Assembly (NCBI RefSeq): GCF_001542415.1
Contig: NZ_LNCU01000117.1
Location: forward strand, 1-42,267
Length of the DNA: 42,267 nucleotides
DNA from: Bradyrhizobium macuxiense
GTDB taxonomy: Bacteria > Pseudomonadota > Alphaproteobacteria > Rhizobiales > Xanthobacteraceae
Reading direction: 5' to 3'
In this document: in pieces, positions 15,807-24,835 of the stretch
Layout of the letters: the number at the start of each line of letters is the position of its first letter
Numbering within the stretch: position 1 is the first letter of the stretch
Translations under genes and position numbers: made by a program
Notes under the pieces: generated by a model
What the model saw: only the letters and a program-made list of their open reading frames with translations
What the model was told of the DNA's origin: nothing
The model's database searches: none

Positions 15807-17555
15807 TCAGACCACGGGAACACGCTTGGCTGCGACCGCGGCCGGCGAGATCACCTCGATGTCGAGCGGCACCTGCCAGCGCTCGGTGAAGCGGACCTGG
15901 GGCGGCGCATTGCTGTCGCGCGCGCCCTGCAGCACGAAACCGTCATAGCCCGAGTTCATCACCTCGTTGCACTTCTGCACATAGATCGGGAAGCCGCCGA
16001 TATAGGGCATGAAGACGCGGGGACGGCCGGGGATGTTGGTCCCGACATACCAGGAGCTGCAGGTCGAGCGCAGCGAGACCGTCGAGACGTCGTTGACATG
16101 GGCGACCCAGGCATCCTCGTCCTCACGAACAGGCTCGATCGTGCCGGCGCCGATATCACGCATATGGCCGAGACAATCCGCCAGCCAGTCGACATGCTGC
16201 TCGATCGCCTGGATCATGCTGGCCAGCACCGACGGGCTGCCGGGCCCGGTGATCATGAACAGGTTCGGAAAGCCTTCCGAGGCGAGCCCGAGATAGGCAC
16301 GCGGGCCGGCACGCCATTTCTCGGCGAGCGTGCGGCCCCCGCGGCCGGTGATCGCGATCTTGTCGAACGAGCCGGTCATCGCGGCGAAGCCGGTCGCCGA
16401 GACGATCGCATCGACCTTGTATTCGGTGCCGTCGACCATGATGCCGTCGGTCGTGAATCGCTCGATCGGCTTGGTCGATACGTCGACCAGCTTCACATGC
16501 GGCAGATTGTAGGTTTCGAAATATCTGGTGTCGACGCAGAGCCGCTTGCACCCGAACACGTTCTGCGGGCACAGCAGCTCGGCGGTCACGGGATCCCTGA
16601 CTATGGCGCGGATCTTCTTCCGCGCGAAATCGGCAATGGTGTCGTTGGCGGCCTTCTCGAACAGCAGGTCGCCAAAGGCGCCGAGGAAGGGCAGGCCGCC
16701 GCGCTGCCAGGCTTCCTCATAGAGCCGCTCGCGCTCCGACGTGCTCGCCTCCAGCGCGGGCTGGGCGTTGAACGGGAAATAGAAGCCGGTCGGGCGCGCG
16801 CGGGCCTTGGCGCGCAGCTCCGGATAATGCGCCTTGGCCTCCTTCAGATACTCTGCCGACAGCGCCTCATTCCACGCCGGCACCGACCATGTCGCGGTGC
16901 GCTGGAACACCGTGAGCTGAGAGGCCTGTTGCGCGATGATCGGGATCGACTGGATCGCGGACGAGCCGGTGCCGATGACGCCGACCCGCAGGCCGGTGAA
17001 ATCGACCCCGTCATGCGGCCATTCTCCGGTGTGGTAGATCGGTCCGCGGAAGTCGGTCATCCCGGCGAAGGCCGGCCGATTCGGTGCCGACAGGCAGCCG
17101 ACCGCCATGATGCAGAATTTTGCCGCGACCTTGTCGCCGCGATCGGTCTCGATCGTCCAGGTGCCTGCGCCTTCGTCGAAGGTTGCCGCGGTCACGCGGG
17201 TATCGAACACGATCTGGCTGCGCAGGTCGAAGCGGTCGGCGACATGATTGGCGTAGGCGAGGATCTCCGGCTGCGGCGAATATTTCTCCGACCAGCTCCA
17301 TTCCTGGTCGAGCTCCTCCGAGAACGAGAAGGAGTATTGCAGGCTCTCGACGTCGCAGCGCGCGCCGGGATAGCGGTTCCAATACCAGGTGCCGCCGACC
17401 CCGCCGCCGGCCTCATACACGCGTGCGGTGAAGCCAAGCCCGCGCAGCCGATGTAGCATGTACATGCCGGCAAAGCCGGCGCCGACCACGACGGCATCGA
17501 ACGCAGCAGTCTCGGCATGGCGCGCGTGACCGCGCGCAGCACTCTCCTGAGCCAT
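15807..17555 (-). CDS. flavin-containing monooxygenase (type I Baeyer-Villiger type)
   Basis: FAD- and NADPH-dependent monooxygenase of 582 residues, related to cyclohexanone and phenylacetone monooxygenases, which insert oxygen beside a carbonyl to give esters or lactones. The FAD fold is VVVGAGFAGMY (GxGxxG at 25-30), followed by GGVGGTWYWNRYPGARCD. The type I fingerprint FxGxxxHxxxWP reads FRGPIYHTGEWP at 169-180. The second nucleotide fold is GVIGTGSSAIQ (GTGSSA at 195-200). The frame runs open to 17747, but the ATG at 17555 has GGGAAGAGA upstream and lies just before the FAD fold. The ketone substrate is unknown. It is divergent from the DUF1186/SEC-C gene. Confidence 0.92.
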   Translation of the reverse strand: MAQESAARGHARHAETAAFDAVVVGAGFAGMYMLHRLRGLGFTARVYEAGGGVGGTWYWNRYPGARCDVESLQYSFSFSEELDQEWSWSEKYSPQPEILAYANHVADRFDLRSQIVFDTRVTAATFDEGAGTWTIETDRGDKVAAKFCIMAVGCLSAPNRPAFAGMTDFRGPIYHTGEWPHDGVDFTGLRVGVIGTGSSAIQSIPIIAQQASQLTVFQRTATWSVPAWNEALSAEYLKEAKAHYPELRAKARARPTGFYFPFNAQPALEASTSERERLYEEAWQRGGLPFLGAFGDLLFEKAANDTIADFARKKIRAIVRDPVTAELLCPQNVFGCKRLCVDTRYFETYNLPHVKLVDVSTKPIERFTTDGIMVDGTEYKVDAIVSATGFAAMTGSFDKIAITGRGGRTLAEKWRAGPRAYLGLASEGFPNLFMITGPGSPSVLASMIQAIEQHVDWLADCLGHMRDIGAGTIEPVREDEDAWVAHVNDVSTVSLRSTCSSWYVGTNIPGRPRVFMPYIGGFPIYVQKCNEVMNSGYDGFVLQGARDSNAPPQVRFTERWQVPLDIEVISPAAVAAKRVPVV

Positions 17556-17769
17556 GGCCGTCTCTTCCCTGTGTTGTCTTCTCAAGTGTCTTGGCTGCGC
17601 CTGGACGCGGCGGGGAAAGATTAGGGCGAGTTCGACGAGGCCCGCAAGCACGTGCATGGCCGCGTCAGGTATGGCTCCTATGTCGGTGTCACGGCAATAG
17701 CCGTGATCGGCGGTGGTCCGGTAAGGCATTCCATCGTAACCTTGCACCTGCAGGGAAAGGATAAGTTCC

Positions 17770-18702
17770 GTGAAGAAGGACGAGCTTGAGGCGATCTTGG
17801 AGCAGGGTGACCTGGGACCGATCGACGGCTATCTGGAAATGGTTGCCACCGAACCGCGCCTGCCTGTCGTCGCGATCGGAATGTGCATGCTCAGGATGGA
17901 GGAGGCGGCTCCGGCGCTGCGTGCCATACTCGCGCGCGGCGCAAATGGCGAAACGCTGTCCGACGACGAGGCCAAGCTGCTGTTCCGCGGTGTGTATATG
18001 CTCGGTGGCGCCCGAGACAAGGAAGCTTGCCGTGACCTGCTGCGGCTGCTGCGCAGGCCTGAAGCCGAACTTGATGACCTGCTCGGGGATGGCCTTACTC
18101 AAACGATGGCGCGGATCGTCGCCGGCATGTTCGATGGCGACGTCGAGGCCCTGTTGAGCCTGATCACGGATCGATCCGTCGAACAATTTGCGCGAGACCA
18201 GATTTTCGGCGCGGCAACCTTCCTGACGTGGAACGGAGACATCCCGCTCGATCGGATGCGGCGCCTGCTCGTGGCATTCCATGAGGACAAACTCGCCGAG
18301 GACGAGGACCAGGCCTGGTACGGCTGGCAGCGGGCAATTGCCCTGCTGGGGCTACGCGATCTGGCGCCGATGGTGCATCGCGCGATCGATGACGGCCGCA
18401 TTCCCGACTGGATGCTCGGACGAGGCGAGTTCGACGACGTGCTTGCCGAGGCCGAGCAGAGACCCGGGGATATCAGCCGCTTCGAGGAAGCCTACCTTGG
18501 CTACATCGCGGATGTGGTCGAAGCGTTGGAGTGGACCGATTACGATGATGCCGCCGATCAACTTTCCGACGACGACCTCGATACGCTATGGATGCCCACG
18601 GAGCCGGTCCGGAATCCCCTGCGCCATGTCGGACGCAATGACCCATGCCCGTGTGGGAGCGGCAAGAAATACAAGAAGTGCTGCCTCGCCAATCAGGGCT
18701 GA
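17770..18702 (+). CDS. DUF1186-like protein with C-terminal SEC-C zinc motif
   Basis: Protein of 310 residues, mostly acidic and alpha-helical, of the DUF1186 type. A final SEC-C motif (RNDPCPCGSGKKYKKCC) is a zinc-binding tail like that of SecA. SEC-C tails are often found on proteins that contact ribosomes or nucleic acid. The body has repeated helical segments such as LLFRGVYMLGGARDKEACRD, without catalytic motifs. Function unknown. The ATG at 17770 follows GGAAAGG by about 11 bases. It is convergent with recQ. Confidence 0.85.
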   Translation: MKKDELEAILEQGDLGPIDGYLEMVATEPRLPVVAIGMCMLRMEEAAPALRAILARGANGETLSDDEAKLLFRGVYMLGGARDKEACRDLLRLLRRPEAELDDLLGDGLTQTMARIVAGMFDGDVEALLSLITDRSVEQFARDQIFGAATFLTWNGDIPLDRMRRLLVAFHEDKLAEDEDQAWYGWQRAIALLGLRDLAPMVHRAIDDGRIPDWMLGRGEFDDVLAEAEQRPGDISRFEEAYLGYIADVVEALEWTDYDDAADQLSDDDLDTLWMPTEPVRNPLRHVGRNDPCPCGSGKKYKKCCLANQG

Positions 18703-18803
18703 GTTGCTTCTGCTTGGGTTTACCTCGCCGTTGCACATCCGGACGCCACTTCTTCCGAGACGCGCCATCCGTGCTGGAGTGGCTTGGCGAGCTTGCGCGA
18801 TGC

Positions 18804-20672
18804 TTAACCCTCGATCGTCTTCACCAGCCTGATCAGGTCGTTGCCGTAGTGCTCGAGCTTCTTGTCGCCGATCCCGGCGATGTTGCGGAGATCGCTCAGG
18901 GTATCCGGCCGCATCGCGGCAATGCCGTCGATGGTCGAATCGTGCAGCACGACATAGGCCGGCACGCCGCGCTGTCGCGCCACATCCGCGCGCCAGGCGC
19001 GCAAGGCTGCGTGCAGCGTGGGGTTGGCCGTGCCGCCCGGGCTGTCGGCGCCGGGAGCAAGCTCACCGCGGCGCGACTTGCCGCGGATCGCGCGGTTGCG
19101 CGCGCCTTCCGGTTGCTCGCGCAGCATCACCAAGGTCTCGCCCTTCAGCACGCCGCGCGCGCTGTCGGTCAGCTTCAGCGCGCCGAATGCATCGCTGTCG
19201 GCGCGCAGATGGCCCATCGCCACGAGCTGGCGCAGCACCGCGCGCCATTGCTTCTCGTTGAGCTCGCGGCCGATGCCGAACACCGACAATTGGTCGTGGT
19301 TGAACTGCTTGACGCGTTCGGTCAATCGGCCGACCAGCACGTCGATCAGGTGCATGGCGCCGAAACGTTGACCGGTGCGGTAGACGCACGACAACAGCTT
19401 CTGCGCCAGCACCTTGCCGTCGCGCATGCGCGGCGGCGTCAAGCAGTTGTCGCAGTTGCCGCAGCTATCGTCGTGTTGCGTCTCGCCGAAATAGCCGAGC
19501 AGGCGCTGCCGCCGGCAATGCGCGGTCTCGGCGAGCGCGACCAGCGCGTCGAGCTTGCCGATCGAGACGCGCTTGAACGCGTCGGACCCGTTGGATTCGT
19601 CGATCATCCGGCGCTGCTGCACGATGTCGGACAGGCCGTAGGCCATCCAAGCGGTCGACGGCTTGCCGTCACGGCCGGCGCGGCCGGTCTCCTGGTAGTA
19701 GGCCTCGACGCTCTTGGGCAGATCGAGATGTGCGACGAAGCGCACGTCGGGCTTGTCGATGCCCATGCCGAACGCGATCGTGGCGACGATCACGACGCCG
19801 TCCTCGTTGATGAAGCGATCCTGATGCCGGGCACGCACGGCGGCATCGAGACCGGCATGATAGGGCAGCGCGGGAATGCCGGAGGTGTTCAGCGCCGCCG
19901 CGACGTCCTCGACCTTGGCGCGGGACAGGCAATAGACCACACCGGCGTCCCCGGCGTGCCGGTCCTTGATGAAGTTCTTGAGCTGCGTGGTCGAATTCTG
20001 CTTGTCGATGATCTCGTAGCGGATATTGGGGCGGTCGAAGCTCGCGACGAATTGCGGCGCGTCGGTCAACGACAGCCGCTCGGCGATCTCCTTGCGCGTC
20101 AGCGCGTCGGCGGTCGCGGTCAGCGCGATCCGGGGCGCATCGGGAAAGCGCTCGGCAAGCACGGAGAGGCCGATATATTCGGGGCGGAAGTCATGGCCCC
20201 ATTGCGAGACGCAATGCGCTTCGTCGATGGCAAACAGTGCGATCTGCGCCTGGCCGAGCAAATTGAGGCAGCGCGGCGTCAGCAGCCGTTCGGGTGCGAC
20301 ATAGAGCAAATCGAGATCGCCGGCGAGCAGCCGGCGCTCGACCTCGGAGGCTTCCGCATAGGACAGCGTCGAGTTCAGCACCGCGGCGTTGACGCCGGCC
20401 TCGGTGAGGCCCGCGACCTGGTCGCGCATCAGTGCGATCAGGGGCGACACGACGATGCCGCAGCCGTCGCGCAGCAGCGACGGTAGCTGGTAGCACAGCG
20501 ACTTGCCGCCGCCGGTCGGCATCAGCACCAGGCAGTTGCCGCCGCCGGTGACGTGGCGGACGATCTTCTCCTGCGCGCCGCGGAAACCCGGCAGCCCGAA
20601 CACGTGGTTGAGCACGGACAGCGCATCGCGGGACTTGGCGGATGTGCGGTCGAGGGCTGGCTGGGCGGTCAT
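18804..20672 (-). CDS. recQ: ATP-dependent DNA helicase RecQ
   Basis: 3'-5' DNA helicase of 622 residues acting in recombination and fork repair. The order is: helicase motif 0 region GFRGAQEKIVRHV; Walker A TGGGKSLCY (from 53); DEAH box IDEAHCVSQWGHDFRPEY; motif V/VI region IAFGMGIDKPDVRFVAH and YYQETGRAGRDG; zinc-binding Cys cluster (CRRQRLLGYFGE, CGNCDNC); winged helix; and a C-terminal HRDC domain (LRAWRADVARQRGVPAYVVL). All parts are present and the length is normal. The start follows AAGGGATC. No RecF-pathway partner lies next to it. Confidence 0.96.
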   Translation of the reverse strand: MTAQPALDRTSAKSRDALSVLNHVFGLPGFRGAQEKIVRHVTGGGNCLVLMPTGGGKSLCYQLPSLLRDGCGIVVSPLIALMRDQVAGLTEAGVNAAVLNSTLSYAEASEVERRLLAGDLDLLYVAPERLLTPRCLNLLGQAQIALFAIDEAHCVSQWGHDFRPEYIGLSVLAERFPDAPRIALTATADALTRKEIAERLSLTDAPQFVASFDRPNIRYEIIDKQNSTTQLKNFIKDRHAGDAGVVYCLSRAKVEDVAAALNTSGIPALPYHAGLDAAVRARHQDRFINEDGVVIVATIAFGMGIDKPDVRFVAHLDLPKSVEAYYQETGRAGRDGKPSTAWMAYGLSDIVQQRRMIDESNGSDAFKRVSIGKLDALVALAETAHCRRQRLLGYFGETQHDDSCGNCDNCLTPPRMRDGKVLAQKLLSCVYRTGQRFGAMHLIDVLVGRLTERVKQFNHDQLSVFGIGRELNEKQWRAVLRQLVAMGHLRADSDAFGALKLTDSARGVLKGETLVMLREQPEGARNRAIRGKSRRGELAPGADSPGGTANPTLHAALRAWRADVARQRGVPAYVVLHDSTIDGIAAMRPDTLSDLRNIAGIGDKKLEHYGNDLIRLVKTIEG

Positions 20673-20771
20673 GATCCCTTGGGGTCAACAGGCGGTGATC
20701 GAGGTCTTGGGGCCGAACGATACCGGAGGAGATGTGTTAATACTCGCGCCAACCATAAACTCGATTCAGGC

Positions 20772-22121
20772 ATGGCCGGTCAATCGCGGATCGTCGCAAG
20801 CGTTGTCGTTCTCGCGCTGGTCGTCGGCGCGGCTGCAAGTTTCGCCGCGAGTTGGCGGCCGTCGATCGCGGCTATTGCACCGCCGCGGCCCGATACGTTC
20901 GATCCCGCGATCGTCAAGCAGGGCCGCGATCTCGCCGCGATCGGCAATTGCAATAGCTGCCATACCGTGCGCGGCGGCGGAAATTATGCCGGCGGCCTCC
21001 CGGTTCCCACACCGTTCGGAACTGTGTTTTCGTCCAACATCACGCCTGATGGCGAGACCGGGATCGGGCGCTGGTCGGAAGAGGCGTTCGTCCGTGCCAT
21101 GCGCTCCGGCGTCGACCGCGACGGCCGGCACCTCTATCCGACCTTCCCCTATGACCACTTCACCAACGTCTCCGAAGCCGACGACCGGGCGCTCTACGCG
21201 TTTCTGATGACCCGGGAGCCAGTCCACGCGTCGCCGCCAAAGAATGAGCTGTCCTTTCCATTTAATTATCGGCCGCTGATCGCAGGCTGGAAGCTGCTGT
21301 ACCTGCGCAGTGCCGATGTTCGGTCGGATGCGACGAAGAGCGCGGAATGGGACCGCGGCGCTTATCTGGTCGAAGGGCTTGCGCATTGCGGCTCCTGCCA
21401 CACGCCGCGCAATGCGCTGGGCGCCGAACGCGCTAATGCGCAGTTTGCCGGCGGCGAGGTCGACAATTGGCATGCTTATGCGCTGAATGACGCATCGCAT
21501 GCGCCGGTACGATGGGATGTGGACGCGTTATATGCGTATCTGCGTCACGGCTGGCACTCCGATCACGGCACTGCGCGCGGGCCAATGGCGGAGGTCGTCA
21601 GTAATCTGGCGTCGGTCGCCGACAGCGATGTGCGCGCCATCGCCGTCTATATGGCCGATATCTCGGCAGCGCCGGAGCGTGCGCGCCCCGCGGACACCGT
21701 GGTGGCGCAATCGTCGCAGGGCGATGCGCCGCAGGCGCATACCGCGGGCGCGGCGATCTATGTAGCGGCCTGCGCATCCTGCCACGAGAGCAAGCGGCCG
21801 CTGCCCTATGGCGGGGTCAATCTCGCGCTGTCGACGGCGATCGCGAGCCCCGATCCGCGCAACCTCGTCAACATCGTGCTGTCAGGCGTCGGCGCCGTCG
21901 AGGGTGAGCGCAGCCCGATCATGCCGGGCTTTGCCGCCAGCATTGACGATGCACAGATGGTCGCCCTGCTGAACTATCTGCGCGCGCGCTTCGGCAAGCC
22001 GCCGGCCTGGACCGATCTCGAGCAGACCGTGCGCGATGCGCGCGCCACCCAAACCGTTTCGCTCGCGGCGCCGCCCGATCCGCGCGACTCACCTGACTCC
22101 AATCAGCGAGGCAAGCCATGA
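20772..22121 (+). CDS. membrane-anchored triheme cytochrome c
   Basis: Cytochrome c subunit of 449 residues. An N-terminal hydrophobic segment (IVASVVVLALVVGAAASFAA) exports or anchors it. Three haem sites are CNSCH (60-64), CGSCH (206-210) and CASCH (334-338). The three-domain layout matches cytochrome subunits of periplasmic alcohol and nicotinate/isoquinoline-type dehydrogenases. The ATG at 20772 is preferred over an upstream frame extension because it starts at the signal segment. Its stop overlaps the ATG of the [2Fe-2S] gene. It probably passes electrons from the molybdenum hydroxylase to the respiratory chain. Confidence 0.92.
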   Translation: MAGQSRIVASVVVLALVVGAAASFAASWRPSIAAIAPPRPDTFDPAIVKQGRDLAAIGNCNSCHTVRGGGNYAGGLPVPTPFGTVFSSNITPDGETGIGRWSEEAFVRAMRSGVDRDGRHLYPTFPYDHFTNVSEADDRALYAFLMTREPVHASPPKNELSFPFNYRPLIAGWKLLYLRSADVRSDATKSAEWDRGAYLVEGLAHCGSCHTPRNALGAERANAQFAGGEVDNWHAYALNDASHAPVRWDVDALYAYLRHGWHSDHGTARGPMAEVVSNLASVADSDVRAIAVYMADISAAPERARPADTVVAQSSQGDAPQAHTAGAAIYVAACASCHESKRPLPYGGVNLALSTAIASPDPRNLVNIVLSGVGAVEGERSPIMPGFAASIDDAQMVALLNYLRARFGKPPAWTDLEQTVRDARATQTVSLAAPPDPRDSPDSNQRGKP

Positions 22122-22609
22122 TGACATTGAAGGTCAATGGTGGGGATCATCGGGTCGACGCCGACCCGGATACGCCGCTGCTCTATGTGCTGCGCGACGA
22201 TCTCGGACTGAATGCCGCGAAGTTCGGCTGCGGTCTCGGGCAATGCGGTGCCTGCACGGTAATGGTGGACGGCAAGGCGGTGCTGTCCTGCGTCACGCCG
22301 CTGCTGCTGCTCGAGGGCAAGCAGGTGACGACCCTGGAAGGGCTCGGCACCGTGACCGCGCCGGCGCCGATCCAGCGCGCCTTCATGGAGGAGCAGGCGG
22401 CGCAGTGCGGCTATTGTATCGCGGGGATGATGATGCGCGCGCAGGCGATGCTGCTGCGCAATCCGAATCCAACAGATGCGCAGATCCGCGCCGAGCTGGA
22501 GCCGCATCTCTGCCGCTGCGGCACCCATATGCGCATCCTGCGCGCGGTGCACCGCGCCGCGCGATTGATGGATACGGCCGATGCCACGAGTGAGAGGAGC
22601 GAGCGATGA
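22118..22609 (+). CDS. [2Fe-2S] subunit of periplasmic molybdenum hydroxylase (IorA-like)
   Basis: Small subunit of 163 residues. The N-terminal plant-ferredoxin-type cluster site is GCGLGQCGACTV with a further Cys near 58. The C-terminal cluster site is QCGYCIAG plus LCRCGTHMRI. Both [2Fe-2S] clusters of the xanthine oxidase family small subunit are therefore present. The CGTHMRI variant is typical of isoquinoline 1-oxidoreductase alpha subunits. It overlaps the cytochrome gene upstream and the large subunit downstream by ATGA, so the three are translationally coupled. It has no signal of its own and would travel with the Tat-exported large subunit. Confidence 0.93.
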   Translation: MMTLKVNGGDHRVDADPDTPLLYVLRDDLGLNAAKFGCGLGQCGACTVMVDGKAVLSCVTPLLLLEGKQVTTLEGLGTVTAPAPIQRAFMEEQAAQCGYCIAGMMMRAQAMLLRNPNPTDAQIRAELEPHLCRCGTHMRILRAVHRAARLMDTADATSERSER

Positions 22610-24831
22610 ACGCACCCGTGATCCTCGATCGCCGCAGCGTGCTGGCCGGCGGCGGCGCGCTGATCGTCAGCTTTGCGCTGCATCCGGCGCTGGCGCAGGA
22701 GCAGAAGCCCGGTGAGGGACCGAAATTGCCGGGCAGCCTGGCGACGTCGCCCAATCTGGATTCATGGCTTCGCATCGATGCCGATGGCCGCATCACCGCG
22801 TTCACCGGGAAAGCCGAGCTCGGCCAGGGCTTCAAGACTGCGTTCCAGCAGATCGCAGCCGAACAGCTCGACGTCCCCTTCGATGCGGTGAAGGTCATCA
22901 CCGCCGACACGAAGCTCACGGCAAACGAAGGCTATACGGCCGGCAGCCATTCGATGCAGGATAGCGGCACCGCGATCCTGCATGCCGCGGCGCAGGCGCG
23001 CGCGTTGCTCGTCGCGGAAGCGGCGAAGCGGTTCGATTTGCCGGCTGAGAAATTGCGGACGGAGAATGCATCCGTGATCGCGCCTGATGGCCGGCGCTTG
23101 ACCTATGGCGAGCTCGTTGCCGCCGATCTGCTGCATGTCCTGGCGCAGCCGGCGTCGCATCTGAAGGATCCGGCGAGCTTCAAGGTGATGGGCCAGCCGG
23201 TGCCGCGCGTCGATATCTCGGCCAAGGTCACGGGTGGCGCGGCCTATGTGCAGGACATGCGGCTATCCGGCATGGTGCACGCACGTGTGGTGCGCCCGCC
23301 GAGCTACGGCGCAGAGCTGACGGAATGCGACACCTCCGCGATCGAGAAAATGTCCGGCGTGGTGCAGGTAGTGCGCGACGGCAACTTTCTCGCCGTGGTG
23401 GCGGAGAAGGAGTCTTTGGCGGTCAAGGCGATGCGTGCGCTGGCCGCTGCCGCGAAGTGGCAGGAAAACGCCAAGCTTCCGAAGTCGAATGATCTGGCGA
23501 ACGTGCTGACCGCGCTGCCGTCGCAGGATTTTGTCATCCTCCAGCGTAGCGATGCGCCAGCGAGCGGCACGCAGACGATTCAAGCCACCTACACGCGGCC
23601 CTACCAGTCGCACGGCTCGATCGGGCCATCCTGCGCGGTCGCGCATTTCGTCGATGGTGCGATGACGGTGTGGACGCACACCCAGGGCGTCTATCCCGAC
23701 CGGCAGGCCATCGCCGAGATGCTCGGCTTGCCGCAGGCCAGCGTCCGCCTGATCCATACCGAAGGCTCCGGCTGCTACGGCCACAACGGCGCCGATGATG
23801 CCGCGGCCGATGCGGCACTGATTGCCCGTGCGCTGCCCGGTCGTCCGGTGCGGCTGCAGTGGATGCGCGAGCAGGAACATGGCTGGGAACCCTATGGTCC
23901 GGCGATGGTGACGAAGCTCAGCGCCTCGCTCGATGCGAGCGGCAAGATCGCGGACTGGAATTTTGCGGTGTGGAGCAACACGCATTCGATGCGGCCGGGC
24001 GGGGCCGGTTCGCTGCTCGCGGCCCAGCACATGGCGCGCGCCTTCGCGGTGCCTGCGCCGAAGCCGTTACCCCTGCCGGAGGGCGGCGGCGATCGCAATG
24101 CGATCCCGCTCTACAGTTTTCCGAATGCGCATGTGGTGCACCATTTCATCCCGACGATGCCGCTACGGATTTCGGCGATGCGCGCGCTCGGCGCCTATCA
24201 CAACGTGTTCTCGATCGAGAGTTTCATGGACGAACTGGCCGATCTCGCCGGGACCGATCCGGTCGAGTTTCGCCTCAAGCATCTCGACGACCAGCGCGGT
24301 CGCGAGGTGATCGAGACGGCGGCCCGCGAATTCGGCTGGAAGCGCGGCCAGAAGGCGGCGCCAAACGGCGGTTATGGCTTCGCGTTCGCGCGTTACAAGA
24401 ACCTCGCAGCTTACTGCGCTGTTGCCTCCGAGGTGGAGGTCGATCGCGAGACCGGCCGAGCGAGGTTGGTCCGCGCGGTCGCCGCCGTCGATGCCGGGCA
24501 GGTCGTCAATCCCGACGGGATCACCAACCAGATCGAAGGCGCGATCGTGCAGTCGACCAGCTGGACACTGTATGAAAGCGTCAGCTTCGACGAGGCCAGG
24601 ATCACCAGCATCGACTGGCAGACCTATCCGATCCTGCGGTTCAATGCGGTGCCCGACAAAATCGACGTCCGCATCATCAACCGCCCAGGCCAGCCGTTCC
24701 TCGGCAGCGGCGAGACCGGGCAGGGGCCGGCGGCCGCGTCGCTCGCCAACGCCATTGCCAATGCGACGGGCAAACGGCTGCGCGATCTGCCGCTCAGCCG
24801 TAAGCGCATCAAGGACGCGATCGACGCGTAA
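22606..24831 (+). CDS. molybdopterin-binding subunit of aldehyde/isoquinoline oxidoreductase (IorB-like)
   Basis: Large subunit of 741 residues of the xanthine dehydrogenase family, isoquinoline 1-oxidoreductase beta type. A twin-arginine signal (DRRSVLAGGGALIVSFAL) ends near HPALAQ, so it is exported folded. AELGQGFKTAFQQIAAEQL, GSCGYG-like SGCYGHNGADDAAADAAL and the C-terminal FLGSGETGQGPAAASLANA, with the catalytic Glu, are cofactor segments. It hydroxylates N-heteroaromatics or oxidises aldehydes in this family; the substrate here is not known. AGAGGAG precedes the start. No FAD subunit is encoded; the triheme cytochrome replaces it. The stop lies only four bases from that of the convergent DUF2235 gene. 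Confidence 0.93.
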   Translation: MNAPVILDRRSVLAGGGALIVSFALHPALAQEQKPGEGPKLPGSLATSPNLDSWLRIDADGRITAFTGKAELGQGFKTAFQQIAAEQLDVPFDAVKVITADTKLTANEGYTAGSHSMQDSGTAILHAAAQARALLVAEAAKRFDLPAEKLRTENASVIAPDGRRLTYGELVAADLLHVLAQPASHLKDPASFKVMGQPVPRVDISAKVTGGAAYVQDMRLSGMVHARVVRPPSYGAELTECDTSAIEKMSGVVQVVRDGNFLAVVAEKESLAVKAMRALAAAAKWQENAKLPKSNDLANVLTALPSQDFVILQRSDAPASGTQTIQATYTRPYQSHGSIGPSCAVAHFVDGAMTVWTHTQGVYPDRQAIAEMLGLPQASVRLIHTEGSGCYGHNGADDAAADAALIARALPGRPVRLQWMREQEHGWEPYGPAMVTKLSASLDASGKIADWNFAVWSNTHSMRPGGAGSLLAAQHMARAFAVPAPKPLPLPEGGGDRNAIPLYSFPNAHVVHHFIPTMPLRISAMRALGAYHNVFSIESFMDELADLAGTDPVEFRLKHLDDQRGREVIETAAREFGWKRGQKAAPNGGYGFAFARYKNLAAYCAVASEVEVDRETGRARLVRAVAAVDAGQVVNPDGITNQIEGAIVQSTSWTLYESVSFDEARITSIDWQTYPILRFNAVPDKIDVRIINRPGQPFLGSGETGQGPAAASLANAIANATGKRLRDLPLSRKRIKDAIDA

Positions 24832-24835
24832 AGCG

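Noticed and set aside
17556..17747. 64-codon N-terminal extension of the monooxygenase
   Set aside because: Not similar to the family; a good start with GGGAAGAGA exists at 17555.
18645..20486. Open frame of 613 codons opposite recQ
   Set aside because: Shadow frame with low-complexity His/Gln/Arg-rich translation; the recQ product is complete on the other strand.
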